A stretch of 64,000 nucleotides of DNA from Puffinus mauretanicus (GCA_023333565.1 JAJKFH010003173.1:1302001-1366000); one strand, 5' to 3'. Positions 42,530 to 57,300 are shown, numbered from the stretch's first letter. Notes: generated by a model from the letters alone, not told the origin. Numbers and translations: made by a program.

Positions 42530-45500
42530 TGCAATATTACACACAATATTATTGTTCACTGTGTTGCAATCGTATCATTCTTTTTTGTCCTACTTGTGCA
42601 GGATAATCTATGCTATCCTTGGAAGATTCAGGATGACCAACTCATGTGTAAGAGTCTATGTTTTCTGGCAAAATATAAAAAGAGTGGGCCGGTCTTGGAG
42701 TATTAGTACTTTAAAGAGAAGCTCTTGTAGAAAACACCTGAGCAAATATTTCAAAGTATATGCAATTTGGGGAAATTCCTATCAGTGAAATGTACTCTTC
42801 TTCATTAAAAAAAAAGATAAAACTTAGTGGAATAGCAGTTCAAAAAATGTGGTCATGGCATTTCATGTTTTCATTACAATGCCCTTAGATCCAAACTCTC
42901 TGATTGCATAAACAAGTGATAATATTTTAAACTCGGATAGTTGCAGAGGGAAATAAGTGATTGCAACAATTTGCACCCTCCGGAATGAAATACCACCTGC
43001 GTGCACACTACTGCATGTACGCTTGCACTTCTTTTCCTATTTGAAACGTCCACTGGCTTGATCAGAAGCAGAAAGCAGATCAACAGACATCACATTTTCA
43101 AAGCTATGTAGAGAATAGAGAATATACTGTAAATGTATAAAGAAGCCTTCTGAGTGGCTTTAAAACCAAGGTCATTAAGGTTGAAATCTAGAATATTTTG
43201 TGGAGAGTGATACCACTTGCTAAAACTACACAAGTTTTCTTGTTGTGTGAGATTTTACTTTACAAAAAAAAGGAAGCTGTATGAAGGGTTCTTGCAGTCC
43301 TAATGGAAAGAATGGAAAGAAAAAAGTACCACCCCACCTCCCATCCCCCAAAACCTGGAAAATAAACAATCAACATTCTGTGAAAAACTTCACACAAACC
43401 AAAAGTTGTTAATAGTACCTTTTGTTTCTAGATGTCTGTTTTGGGGTAAAGCCCAGGACAACTCTGCTCTTAAGCTGAGCAGGAGGTTGACTCCAGAAGT
43501 CTGCTCCAACCCAGGTTTTTCTAGCTTTCTGTTCTCACGACTCCCTGAAATATCAGACCCATTTAAAATATCAAGTTTGGCATAAAAAGAGAAACACCCA
43601 CAAATCAATTGTAAAAATATCATAGAGAGGCAACTCCAGATCACAGCTTTTCTTCTGTTGTTTTTTTGTTGTTGTCGTTGTGGTTTTTTGTTTGTTTGGG
43701 TTTTTTGTTGGTTTTTTTTGTTGTTGTTGTTGTTGTTTTTACAGCAACCCTACGGGTCAAAAAATACTTTTCAAGGTGACTGATGAAGACCTGAGGCAGA
43801 CCCCCCCTTCCATCAAATCCCCGTGAACATGAGCTCAGAAGTTTCCCTATGGAAAGCCGAGGCACGGCTATAAACTGCACAGCGCCCGGCACCGCTTGCT
43901 GCCCCGCTCGGAAGCCGAGCGTCCTGCGTCGAGAGCCGAATCCCCGCAGGCTGCCCAAATGCCACTTGCTACGTGGTTTGTAGAAGAGAGAATAAAATAA
44001 CGCACTGTGATCAAGCTATTTGTGTGCAACCCGGACTGTCTCTTGCAGAGGCAGAGCACCCCCAGGGAAAGGGAAAGCTGGGGAGGGGGGTGGGAAGGAA
44101 GGACCCTCGTGGCTGCAGGTTTGCTGAGTGCTAGGCAAAAAATGAGGATTTTCTGATTATTTTTTTTTTAAAAAACCTTATCCGTCAGTTCATTTTGCAA
44201 CGCGTAAACCGTATCTGACTTCAGTCTATCAAAGACACCCAAATTCTCAAGTGCTAGTTTTCCTCCATCTCTTCTGCAGAACTATCCACAGCTTCAAAAT
44301 CAAATCATTCCAGCCCAAACGCAGCCCAGACCCAAAAAGTAGCTTTGGTTTGTATGCTCAGATTGCATGTCACGCTGCTAACTGTGCTTTGGCCCGAAAA
44401 AAAAGCAAGCTCAGGGTTGTTTGTTTTCTGGAGATGCCAAAGTGCTTTGGAACCTGTGACTTGGCAGGAGGATGCTTCCTTCTCTGTTAAGGCAAGTAAA
44501 TATATTTGCATGAGTCAACGGATTGGTTTTACCAGAAACCTTAAGGATGAAGACAGTGGCTTGGCTAAAGAAACTGTTCACCCGCCCTGGACTAACTTTT
44601 CTTCCCAGAAACGCACAAGTGGTTGCGGGTCCCCATGGCTGGTTTCTGCCAGGACTTTCTCTGCCCGCGGCCATGCCACCTTCCCCTGCACACCCTCCGC
44701 AAGGCCGGGCCCTTTAAAACACATCTCCCTGCAAACTGCAGGACTGAGACAAGGCGAGCGGGGAAGCCGACATGCTGGCACCCAAAAGGAAAGGTGCCTG
44801 TGGGAGCGGGAGGTATAAGGAAGCAAACACGCCTGTGCCTGTTGGGGCCACGCAAGCACAACTCTATGTCCAAGAATAAAAAGTAATGCCACAGCAGCCA
44901 GAGAAGCAGGACTGGTGGGAAGGAGATGGCTTGCAAGGGGATCAGCGTTTGTTCCCATCTAGGGGAGACGGTGGCTCTTCTCTCAGTTCAAGATCCCCAC
45001 TAGATCACCTTGTGCAAGCACAGCAACAGCCTTCCTCGCCTCAAAACCTCCTTCCTCATCACAAAAGTTGCACATTCATGGAAAGAAAGGAGCTCGACGC
45101 TCTTAGCTGGAGGAAAGGCTCTTCCAAGGCTGGCTTTAAGATCTGACAAATTTGTAAAACGTCCCGACTCCAGGTCAGGATTTCGCTGCTCTCGGGCATG
45201 GCAGGAACGCCTGGAGCTGCTATCCTGTTTGAGCTCATCAGCTTTCACTGAGAGCAGAGGAGAAAAGCTTCGTGTGACCCCCTAGTTAGAAGAAATTACT
45301 GCTTTTTCATCATTAGTACAAGGTAAAGCAAGTTAATGATTCATCCCACATGATACAAATACTTTCATGTTCATTAATTTTACTTTCTCCTATTGTTCCA
45401 TTTCTGACAACCACACACTTCACGGGGAATTTTAATTTGGGCCCCCGACATACCTACAGCAGGAGAGCAAAGAAAAGAGGCTGAAGATGGTAGCAAAGCT

Positions 45501-48500
45501 CCTGTTAATTGTTTTTCATTTTAAAGAGCTTCCAGTGTTCTTGGTCTGCACAGACAAGGCCAACCCTTGCCCACCCAGACTCCTGCTCTTCCCACGAGGC
45601 TGAGGGAGGCAGAGGGGCTGGAGAGGGCAGGGAAGGGAGACAGACCTGCTCTACCAGGATGGCCAACAAGCCTGGGTCTTGCACTGGTTTCCAAAAAATG
45701 TGCAACAGCTAAAAAAAAAAAACCAAACCTGGTTTTGCCCAGCTTTGCCCTACAAAGCTATTCTACCACTGGTTGGGGGTGTCATCAGATCAGCAGCCAG
45801 GTCAGTCCTTGCAGCGAGGGGTTCTCCTCCCTGGGCCGATGGAAATGCGGTCATGACTCAAGGGTGATGTTGCAAGGCCAACAAAGAGGAGGGGGCCGGC
45901 TGGAGTGGGGAAAGGACCCTTGCATGCTCAGGCTCAGACCCTGTAAGGCTGCCCAGTGTCTTTGTGCCAGATGTAGGAACCCATCTTCAAACCAAGGAAT
46001 CACAGCTGCCCTAGCTGCCTGGGTCCTGAACAAGCAGAAAGCCGTCTCACAGGTACCCTGCTCCCAGCGGAGCAGAAGACCTTCCATGGACCGGACCCCA
46101 AGCAGCCACCAGACTCCTTCCTAAAGGAGGTAGAGGTGCCCGGGACCGTGTCCGGGATCCCACCCTCAGGGTGGCTGTTGTGCAATGGCAATGTGTAATC
46201 AGGAGGTAAATAGCAGCGTGCACCCTCAAAGCGACAGCAGAGCTGGGATGGGCACTGGCTTCCCTGCTCTCACACGGGGTGGTGCTCACCTGCCAGAGTT
46301 TTTGGATGCTATTCCTTTAAGGCACAACAGGTGGAAATGCAGGGCTAGAGGTACCAGGAGTATTTAAAACAGCCTGGCACTGCCAGAGCCCGCTGTCCAG
46401 CTGCAGCAGGGAGGCAGGACACTCGCAGGAGGTCCTGGGGGTCGGCCACCGCGACACCAGCAAATCTAGAAGCGGTCAGTCTAAAAGAAAAAGCAAGAAG
46501 TACAAAATAGTCTGCAGAACTTGGAGTGTAAGTAGTGCTTCTTCGTTGTCTTTCTGAAATGCAAAATCTTTTGTACTACCGCTTTGAGATGGGGAAGAAG
46601 ACTACAAGTCTCGAGACGCGTTAAGGACTCTTCCTCGCACATGTGCGAAGGGAAGCAGCGGTTCTGAAACAGCAATGAATAGGTGTGCAGGTCTTGCTGG
46701 TGGGGAGGCTGATTGCTTTTGAAAGAAGGTCAGAAGCACAGGACCAGGCTTATGATGTTTATGTTTTCTTTTCTACAGTAGATTTTTAATCTTCCCTTTC
46801 TGGAAAAAGGGTTAATTATCATTACAATATTTGCATTAAGTTTTAACATAGAGAATAACAAACATTAGTAAAGATTACTGTAGTAATCTGAACTGTTGCA
46901 ATCAGTCTATGGTCATTACAGTCTTTTCAATCGCAACACTGAGATAATCCTAGGAATGCGGATTTTGAAATTTAAGAAGGGAATTGTTATGTTTACATCC
47001 TAAACGAGCTCTGAAGAGCTTTCAAGTTTGTACAGTTAAAAGGAAGTTAAATAGATACTGGAACATAAGTGAATGGGATGTACACGGTGTCCTAAAGCTG
47101 AAACAAGAGAAAGCTGGCAGACTCCTTTCACATTTATACCAACAGCAAAGGGGTGGGTTTCTGCGCACCTGAATTCTTACCCTGCAAAGGAAACATTCTT
47201 ATAGGACTTGAAATATATTTCATCCGAAGTACAGAGAAATACCACCTCCTAATAGCAATTGGGCTGCTGCTAGCGATACGTGCACTGCGCTATCCAGCCA
47301 GCCAGCAACTGTCACGGTACAGACTGTGGCAGCACAGTAAGTGCTTTTGGGTTATAGCAAGTTCCTGCTCCTTGCAGGACGAGTGGTATTAAGCTAGAAT
47401 AATAGTTTAATAGTGTTGAAGTTGGTTTCACTTTCTAGCCCAAGAGACAGGAAACAAAAAGTAAGAAATAAATGAACCGTGACACACTTATCTGAAAAGC
47501 AACAAGTTGGTGTATGGGGTATCCAACACCTTAAAGGAACACAGAATTAGATCAGCAGCACAATCTCAGCAGGAATTTCAGTCACTGCCATGAGGGCTGT
47601 CTGGTTATTCTTTTTCATTTGTTTTCCAGAATATATTGCTCATGTAGGACAGTGTTTAACTGGCATTTACCAACATTCTTAGCTAGGAGGGTCACAAGTA
47701 CTGCAGAAATTCCTAAAAGCTGCTGATTTCTTAGTAAATCCTGATAATCTTCAATAAGATCTGCTTAGCTGTTTCTGCTCACTGCATTACAAAATTAGCA
47801 CCTCCTATTTATTCTTTCCATATTGTAAAGGAGCCATCGGTTTGGAATGTGAAATTTCTTTTCTGTATGTGTTTAGGTCAGCTTGATCTTTTACCTTAAA
47901 GTTGATTGCTCATTTGTAACTCCATGAAAATGGAGTGGATTGGTGACTTTTCCCCACAGCAAATAAAACGCACAGTAAGGCCATCTATGCAGTGATGTTG
48001 ATGGGCACTGTAAAGACATAGATAGCCCCAGTCCTGTGCAGCAAGAAGTCTGCTGCCATGCCCTTCTTCTAGGCACACAAGTCCTCAGCACCTCCATGAA
48101 TCGCCCCCAGCACTGTGCCCGTGCTCCTCCTCACATTATAACCCCTGACGCTGCTGCTCAGCACTGCCTGTGCCTACAACAGTTTGCATCCGTGCAGCTT
48201 ACTCATGGTGTTAGTGGGTCTTGCTTTAAAAGGATTTGGAGGGGGGGAATATTACCCTGTTCTATATGTTATTGTTTCTCAAGTATTTGAATAACAGTAA
48301 GCATTCTATAAAACAGGACTTCTAGGCTAGAATTACAAATGTGGTGACTAACTCTGCATGTTTCATTGATCCCATAGCACGGCCTTGACACTGGTCATTG
48401 TTAAGAGCAACAGTTAATAGCTAATGGATTGGACTCTGCTAATCCCTGGCAAGCTGCATTAGGAGTGTACCGGTTTCCCCTTGCAGCTGAGTCAGCAGAA

Positions 48501-51500
48501 TTTGGGAACTGAACTCTGGTATTTCATACCCAGCAAGAGCAGCTGCTTGCTTGGGTTTGCATAACTCAGGGGTCAGGTCCTGATCTCTTTCAAATCATTA
48601 CAAATCTGAAGATATTCCTCCCGAGGACTGACAGAGTCACAAAAGCACCACAGAAACCCAAAGGAGGTCTTGTAATGAATGGTACTTCGAAGAGCTCGCC
48701 TGGTCTGAGAGTACTTTCTGCTGGAAACCTGAAAGCACTATTTCAAAATTTAGGCATACAGTAGTGCTGGAGAGGAAGGTGACATTCCCAACCCAGGCCA
48801 ATCCCGCAGTGCTCTCGGCACTGGGGGATCCAGGGAAGTGTCCACACACAGTAGACTGGGAAACCCAGCCCAGGGAGGTCTCGCACCATAGCTGCTCCAG
48901 ACCAACCTCCCACTGCCCTGCAAAAGCGCCACGAACCACTTTCTATGGATAGAGACACTTAAAGACATGTCCATATAAGCAAGGGAGACTGACTGTGGGG
49001 CTTGAGGGGGTCTAACCTCCCCAGAGCTTTATACAAAGCATTAAAATTTCTTTGTCACTCAGTGTAGGCGTAACACGGTGAGGATTAAGAGCACGGCAAC
49101 GTACCGAATCAAACCAGATTGATACTAAGATGATACTAAGACGACAAAAACACTTAGCTGTCCTGAGTTGGAAAGCAAGAAAAAAGGTCATTATGTTGTA
49201 AAGGTCCTTGTAATTCTTCCATTTGCATGGCTTTTCACACTAAACCCACATGGCGGCAGGTCCGTGTCTTGCTCGGCACTAACCAGCGAAGCCCCTTTGG
49301 TGCAGCGATGCGCCAAGCTCTAATGCACTTAGGTGGTAGGAAGAAAGACAACAAAATCCAAATTATGGAAACATGTTAGAAGGTGTAATGAGTTTTTACC
49401 TGTCGTTATGGTATAGGTATATAGTTGGGTTTTACTAATGCTCGAACACATGCATTTTTCTCATGCACTCACACCTGCACAGTCGCCCTTGGTGGGGGTT
49501 TCAGGAGCCCTTGCCAAGCTCATGGCCACAAACATGGCAACTCAAGCCGAGCATGGAAATGGGTGGCTAGGAGAAAGTTAATGCCATTTACCTGGTAATG
49601 GCTATAGCTTCTGCTTTAAGCATATTACCGCTAAATGTTTAGATTTTAGCATTAATCTTGCTAATGATTAGCCTATCCTGTTCTGGTTTTGTACGATACA
49701 ATTCTTTGAAATCCCTGTTGCATTATACACACAAACACACCAGCACACTGCAAGCAGCTGGAGAGCGTGGAGCCACCCCCGCCTGGCAGAGTGTCCCCGA
49801 CAAGACAACGCCATCACCCTGATCTTGGTGACGTTGGAGTCCGGAGGCCTGAGTTAAGAGTGGAAAGCTCACGCACCAACGTGCAAACTCCCATCTGCTG
49901 AGTTCAGCTGTAATACGGGTTTTGTGCTCTAAACCTTCAAAACCTCTTACGTTGGGACAGGGAAGAGAAGGAAGCCAGCAGTTTTGATGATGCAAAATGA
50001 AAGTAAATTCACAAAATCAAGATTTGCGTTGTATCTAAAAAAAAAACCAAAGAAAAAGGAGTACAGCTCCAGTCCACAGCTGGTAATAATCCAGAGAGGA
50101 CCACTGTTGCAACAGGGAATTAGGGATTGATGCCAGGAGGGGATATGGCCCCTTGGCTGGAGGAAGGACTTTGCAAACACCAGCCACGCACATTCGTGCA
50201 GCTGAAAGCTTTCCCCGTGGCGGCTTCTCTGCTAGTCCTGTGCTGCGAGGGGAGCTGGGGAGAACTAGTACAAGCTTTTAATTCCCCCCCTCCGCCCTTT
50301 GACCTATCAAAATGTTTTAAACTAACCACAGTCAGTCTACGGAGACTGGCCCAACGGTGCAGGGGAGCTGAAGCCCAAAATGCCGACGGAGGCGGCTGCC
50401 CCAGGGCACTGCCAGCCCGGCACTTCCCACCCACGGCTTCTTTGCCCCGCGCTGCAGAGCAGCTTCTCAGAGACACTTTCCTAGTGGGAATAACTGGGTT
50501 TCCTCCCTGCTTTCCCTCCTGACCAGTCCATTGCACTACCTTGCAGAGAGCTTCTCACTAGGTTTTTAATGCATCAGGTTTAAGACAGCAGCTTCTTTGC
50601 CTGCATGGACATATGCGGCACAAATCGTGTGTCCAGGTTTCTCTCAGCCTGTCAGCCTCCGCAATCCCTCCTGCCTGACAGCTCCAGTCCAGGCAGGAGC
50701 TCCGATGGCCACACAAAGTGGGCTGCCGGCACCAACCTGCACAGTGCCATGCACATCGGCCACCAAACAGGGTCCTGGCGACCCATCCTGCTGCGGTGTG
50801 GTAGGACCAGGTTTTCCCTGTGGGAGAGGTTTCCAGTGTCCATCAATCCGTGGGGACACCATGATCTCATGCACTCAGTCCTTCCTGCTCCGAGAGCGAT
50901 CAGAAATCCATTGCAGGCACCTGGACACGCAGGTCAGTGTGCAAGAGGAGGAAGCAGGAGATGTGGACAAAAGTGGAGGGGAACCCAATGTGGTGACTGC
51001 ATCCAAACCAGCCATGTCACACAGCCCCCAGGCAAAACCGGTGGAGGATCATCAGTCCTCTGCAAAGTCAGTGCAACTGTTCCCATACGGGGTGACCAAA
51101 TTCAGCTTCTGCTGGAAGGTTTTGGGAGCTCTGCACAAGGCTCATGCTTCATGCCAACCACCAGACCCCCACCAGGACTTAGGGAAAGCCCTCAGGACCC
51201 CTCAGTCATGGCATCACTGCCTAGGGCAGATTTTTGCACCTTTCTCTGAAGCAGCTGGTGCTGCCAGACACAGAGGGCACGTACCGATAGGGTTGTGCGT
51301 CTGTGTGTGGAGCCCAAAATGAAGCCTTGCCTCCGCTGCCAGCTCCAGGAAAGATTTCACCAATACATAACAAAGGAGCACTATTTTTCCACTTTCTCTA
51401 CTCCTGAAGAGTTAGGATAGACTGGTGAGAAGCTGCAGCTGAGCGGCAGGAGGAGTACAGGCTGGGCACAGGCACTTCACCCTTTCCAGCACTGGGGCTT

Positions 51501-53392
51501 CAGCAGGCACCGTCCCTGGGCGCGCAGCAGGATAAGAGCACTGCAGATCTACCAGCGCACTTCTCACAAGCGTGCTTCCCACCTGCTCTGGAGACAGCAT
51601 ACCTGGCACTTCCCTCTGGTTTCAAGCCTCTTGGCTCTTCTATAACCCCCTGCAAACCTTTGCTGTCCCATTTCCTCTCTCCTTTCAACTCCCCCTCCGT
51701 CTGCAGAAGCATTAATACAAATCGCTTGCACAGCCACTTACTTGCACTCCCTTCCATATGAGTTCAGCAGCCTTTTCCCTTCCCTGGAGCTCTGAGGTTT
51801 AAACCTTGTGCTCTAGAGACAGCAAATCCAGCAGCAAATGTTCTTTGAAAGCAAGAAGGAACTAGAGCTCTTTTACCAACAGCTTGATGAAATTCTCATC
51901 CAGCATCTCAAACAGCGCTAGCTCGTTGCAGAGTGACCAGCAAAGCTCGTTTGCACCATTTCTCTGGAAGCGTCACTCTCGGAGTGCAAGACGGCGCCGG
52001 CAGCAGAGAGGGGGTTTCCAGTGGATTAGCATGGAAGTACATCACAGATTTTTATGTAAACAGTGGCTGTGCTTGCTCGGACTTGCTATACATGGGAGTT
52101 TTCTCCATTCATTCAGTGAGTGGGGGAAGGTTTTAACAGCATCTGAGAAAATAGGACTAGAGGCAACTCAGAGCTGCCGTTGGTCGTGCAAACTCACAGG
52201 AGCCGTTGTTCTTGTGTAGGCACAAGTGCACACGTCTGTCCTCAGAGATAGAGATGCAAAAATTCTTTCCTGCTCTAACATGCGTATGAAGACCCTGATG
52301 CCACCACTCTTGCACACATCTTTCTGGACACAGCTATGTCTTTGTTTCAAAAAAGAGGTCTTGGTAATCCTTCCCTACCTGACAAAACGATGTCGGTAAC
52401 CCTGAGGTAGCCAGTTGGTTTGGGAGGGAATCAGACTAACAGATTATTCAAATTTTGCCAAGAAGGGGAAAGCTGAACTGGGATCCTGCTTGCCTTGCAG
52501 AGCGAGGGGTGGAGGGCAGTGAGGTGACCATCAGCCAGGGCAACTGCTGTTAGCAATGGGCAAATATCAAGGCCCTTTTTGTGCCATATTGTTTGCAGAA
52601 TGTTGTGTTTGTCTTACTGGCTACTTCTGGGATATGTATGAAAGAGCATTTTTCATGCTCAGTGAGTTAATTATTAGCCATGGACAAGTGGCCACTGAGC
52701 AATTAGAAATCACAATACAAGGAAGAAGGCACAACAGAACACCTTTCATCTTAACACGGAAATAAAAGCCTTTTTCTTCTACCGGGAATTACCCTTAATA
52801 AAATTGTGTCACTTGACGCCTGAAATCAAATTCCTCTGAATGTTTATAAAGACTTTCCTTGGCACCTATCATCATCTCTACACAGGTAGAACAGCAGCCA
52901 TGCCCAGGAAATGCACATTCCCACCACTGCACCGTGCAGTGTCCAACAGCACACTCAGCTCAGGCCAACGAAAATAGTTTAGTGAATTAAGAGCCTTGGC
53001 TTCCTCTGAGCCATCACTCGGTCCAAAACAGGGGGAAGATCAGAAATATTAATCCTGAAGACTCTGGACACATTTCAAGAGACACGCAGTTCGGTTTGAC
53101 ATTCCCCAAGAGCCATAATCTTGAGTCCTGGCCAAGGGTTAATTTTGGTGCAGTAGGTTTGTTGGATATACAGGCGGGACAGTGCTTTATTGGTTTAAGT
53201 CTGGTTCTTGGAGGAGTGGGGGATGAGGGTTAAATCCTTGCATCTCACTAACTTTACGAGCAGCTGAGGAAAGAAAAAAAAGTAGAGGAGAAAATATTAC
53301 CCTTTTTCTCTTTTGTGTGTCTTTGAAGAGATCAGGGAAACAAAGAGCAGTGATTAAATACAGGCTTCAGATGGGAACTCTGCTCTATGACA
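42530..53392. other. Intergenic region between the two Ig receptors
   Basis: I found no Ig-domain exon, no other known coding exon and no RNA gene. Frames of up to about 240 codons near 50.6-51.3 kb overlap each other in two frames and look random. A T/G-rich low-complexity tract is listed separately. The upstream noncoding exon and control regions of PIGR probably lie in the right half. Confidence 0.45.
43655..43740. repeat. (TTG)n / T-rich low-complexity tract
   Basis: Runs of TTG and T with minor interruptions fill this stretch and end in five or more perfect TTG units. On the minus strand it reads (CAA)n. It is a simple repeat with no gene content. Confidence 0.8.
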
Positions 53393-53623
53393 TAGGAAGA
53401 AATTTGGACATAGGGAAGAAATTTTTACAACGGGTGGTAAGACACTGGCACAGGCTGCCCTGAGAAGTTGTAGATGCCCCATCAGTGGAAGCGTTCAAGG
53501 TCAGGTTGGATGGGGCTTTGAGCAACACGACCTAGTGAAAGATGTTCCTGCTCATGGCAGGGGAGTTGGACTAGATGATCTTCAAAGGTCCTTCCCAAAC
53601 CAAACCATTCTGTGATTCTGTGA
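53393..53623 (+). mobile_element. CR1 LINE 3' fragment
   Basis: The sequence matches the well-known 3' end of chicken repeat 1: CACAGGCTGCCCTGAGAAG, then GGTTGGATGGGGCTTTGAGC, then TTGGACTAGATGATCTTCAA. It ends in the typical short tandem repeat ATTCTGTGATTCTGTGA. It is heavily 5'-truncated and has no coding capacity. CR1 is the main LINE of birds and is also present in other reptiles. Confidence 0.93.
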
Positions 53624-54326
53624 GAGCAGGTTTTCCTAAGGAGTGGTTTTGGCACTCCGGCTTGCAAGTGAACAAGCCTTCCTTTCACTGCATGAACAAC
53701 ATTGGAAGTTAAATATGATTCCAGCTATTAAACTATTAGAAGCAGCATTATCTCCTGGCAAGGGTCAAGCGAGCAGTTGAGCTCCAGGTTGCCACCTGAC
53801 CCTCATGCCTGCCAGGGCTTGGCAGCTTTTGGACCATTTTTGGACTTCAGCCTTGCGATGGGCTGTTCTGATTTACAAGTGTAAAACCAGATACCATTTC
53901 TGATTTTGAATCAAATCTCTTCTGGTTTGGCCAAAATTGCTCCTTATGCTGCGCACGTTGCCGCTGTTGCCTGTCTGGGACACTGTCCCTGGTGCACCCC
54001 GCTCTGACGGACACATTGGTGGCTTGCAGGCATTGCATTAATGGAGTTTGTTGTAAGAACAACATTTTACAGAAGGGAAGACTGGGGTGTTGGGATGAGA
54101 CCCACGGGCAGTCATCATGCCATGCAGCCACACGGGCAAGAACCGAGTTCAGGTCCCTCTTTCCCATTTAATTGCTTGACAGAAGCGATTAGATGCTATA
54201 TTTCTCTCTAGCTCAAGTAGCCACAACCCTCGTATCCTCCAGGCATGAAGATTATTAGATGACTTGATCAGTTAACTTAATCATTTTGCAAATGTGATTA
54301 TTCACCAACTTTTGTGCCTTTTCCAG
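53624..54326. other. Sequence just upstream of the first PIGR coding exon
   Basis: No coding exon is visible. It ends in the acceptor CCTTTTCCAG that precedes the PIGR start-codon exon, so it is probably the end of PIGR intron 1. Confidence 0.5.
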
Positions 54327-54340
54327 GGAATGCAAGAAAA
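54327..54340 (+). promoter_or_regulatory. PIGR: PIGR leader with a four-codon upstream ORF
   Basis: If the acceptor at 54326 is used, the exon opens with a short leader that contains an upstream ATG at 54330. That frame reads four codons and stops at TGA 54342-54344, overlapping the main ATG (54341) as ATGA. Such overlaps can lower main-frame initiation or feed it by reinitiation; the effect here is unknown. Confidence 0.5.
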
Positions 54341-57300
54341 ATGACTTTACTAGCGTTCATCTTCCTGCTCGCCTTCCTCCCAGCTGAATCTGCAAGCAGC
54401 AGATACCCCCCCAAGGCAGCAAGTAAGTGTCTGGGGCACAGGTCTTATGGGTGGCCTAAGTCCAGAGGTGGCATTACTGAGGGGGGAGCAGGGTTCAGGG
54501 AGCATCTCTACCCCATCACTGCCATGGGACCTTTCAGACCACACGGTGCTGCACAGCCCTGGGTCTGCGCCCGCCCCGGTACACCCGACCTGCTCTGCAG
54601 TCCCAGCGGGTTGTGTGGCACAGCTGACATTTACAGCCAACATGTTTTCTTCTTGCAGTCTCAAGCCCTGTGTTCGGACCACGGCAGGTATATGGTCTGC
54701 TCAACGGGTCAGTCACCGTGAAATGCTTCTACCCTCCCACCCGTGTGAACAGACACGACAGAAAGTATTGGTGCAAGGAATCGGGCACAGGCTGCATGAC
54801 CGTTGTCTCCACCAGCGGCTACACCAGTCCAGGCTACAGAGGCAGAGCCTCCATCACTGACTACCCGCAGGCAGAAAGCTTCCAGATTACCCTCTCCGAG
54901 CTGACGATGGCAGACGCAGGCACCTACCGGTGCGGTGTTGGTATCAATACCAGAGCGCTCTCCCACAAAGTCAATCTGGATGTTTCTGAAGGTAATTACA
55001 GTCTTGGGGCTCCTTAAAGTGCTATTTTCTTTTACTTTCCCCTCTCCACAGTTAGTCTGTCCAGGGTCTAAGAGCTCAAGATGTTCCATGTTTTTGGGAA
55101 ACAGCAGTTTTTATTTTCCCCTGCGCTCTTACAGAATGAATTTTTTGACCAAGAATGTGGCATAAAAATCAGATTAAACGAACCTCATCTTAAGGTCACA
55201 AACTTGTTTAGAAACTGCTGACCTCCCTCATCCCCTAAAATTTAGGGAGATGCAGTCAAAGGGCAGAACTGCCCGTCACTCCCACGTACCCTCCGACCCA
55301 CGGCTGAGGCTGTGGGAGCCAAGCCTGCGCACAAGTCCACGAGAGCGCGGTGTGCAGGATGGCACCGCGCTGCTGGGCAAGGCCCAGGGTGCTGAGCACG
55401 GTGCAAACTCGTGGCATGGCCTCTGGCAAGAAGGCTCTGGGATAAACCCCGCTATAGAGCGGGCAGTGATCCAGCATAGAGACCTCAGTCCTGAAATGTG
55501 TGACAGGCATGGGACACAACTGGGTAGACCATGCTCTGACCAGGAGTGGCTCGTGATCATATAATATAGCAAAGTAGAGAGAAACCCTATGCTAAAAAAA
55601 AGCCTCCAGAGGCATAGGGGAGTTGCACAGTTACCAACAGAGCAGGCAGTAGACACTGACTGGTGTCTCTGTACGCACAGGTCCACATGTACCCGAGGGA
55701 GCTGAGCTCTTCTACGTGAAGCTGCACAGCACTTTGACCATGTCCTGCAGCTTTGGGAAGGAGAATGAGAGCGCGAGGAAATTCTTGTGCAAGATGGAGA
55801 AAAGCGGCTGCCGTAACATCATCGATAGTTATAGGAATATTGATGAGCATTACGTAGGGCGAATTCTGCTGAGCAATGTGGAGCCTCCAGGCTCATTCAG
55901 CATCACGATAACTCAGATGGGCTGGCAAGACTCTGGCTTGTACCTGTGCGGGGTCGGGTCCTATGGGGAGGACGGAGAAACGAAGGAACTGGACGTGCAT
56001 GTCTATGAGGGTAAGTTATATTTTCTCTTCATCTCTGCTTCTCTTTAGAAGCATCACTAGCAGTCTCACTTTACTTAACAAGAACTTTAATTTCCTTTTG
56101 CAGAATGCCATTATCCTATCCTCCATTCTAGATACTTCTTTCTATTCATTTAATTATCTGTAATGTACTAAACCATCACTAATAAAGCTTGTATCAAGAC
56201 TTAACTTTCCCAGCAGTGGCTAGCTATCTTCCCCAGTCCGGCTAGCCCAAAACTGCAGAAGGCAAATTCTGCCTAGCAGTTTGAGACAAGCAAACTGTCT
56301 CTTCAAGTCTTAATTCCTTAAATCTCAAAATGACAGATGTGGAAAAGAAAAGACCTGCCCTTCCCCTTGCAAAAGGAGCAAAACTTTGAGATGTCAGTAC
56401 ACAAAGACAACCACCACCCAGTGAATTTGGGAAAAAGAAAGGCCTGACAGAGCCTTTAGGGTCAGCTCCTAGCAGTGCCAGGACAGTCTCCTGCTGTCTG
56501 CAGCCCTCAGCTTCGCTAGCCTTGCTTTAGCCAAAACAGCTTTGTTTGATCTGATAATATTTATTCTCTTGGGAGAGTGCCACATGGGCAAAAGTTAGAC
56601 ATGTATAGTGCTCATTTCATTTTTATCTCCAGAGTCAAGTGTTCCTCAAGGAAAGCCCACAATAATTGGAGTAAAAGGAAGCTCAGCAACTTTTGAATGC
56701 CGCTATGAGCCTCTAAAAAAGCCCTCAGTGAGGTACTGGTGCAAGTGGAGACAGAACGGGTGTGCTAAGATCATAGAAAACACCGGGTTTGTGGCAGACC
56801 CTTATGAAGGAAGAGTGGCCATGTACGACAGCCCAAATAACGGGACGATCACCATCATCCTGAACCAGCTGAAGGACAGTGACAACGGCTATTACTGGTG
56901 CATGACAAATGAGGAGAAGGAGCAGCAATCGTCAGCTGAGCTGAAGATCATAGACGGTACGAGCTTGCGCGTTGGCAGTTCTCTGCCTGCTCGGTAGGTA
57001 CGAAACAACCTCCTAAGCACCACAAAGGAGCAGATCTGGCTTTTGGGAAGAGATGTGAGGTCCAGCTCTGAACTTCTATCTCATTAGGCAAAACATTGTG
57101 CCAATCCCCCCACACCCCAGTAGCTTTAAAATGGAAACACAAGGTCTCAGTTTTATGGGAAAGTGTTCACAAAAGTTTCTCATGCAAGTATTTCTTAAGC
57201 CTTGCAAAAAAAAAAAAACACCCAGCTTTCACCCAGAGATGCATATACAGCATCTTGAACATTAATTTAGCAATGTAAGGAGCACTTTCCCTCAAAGATA

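Noticed and set aside
50597..51322. Two overlapping plus-strand frames of 241 and 214 codons between the receptors
   Set aside because: Two frames are open over the same bases and neither resembles a known protein. This is typical of chance openness in stop-poor sequence.
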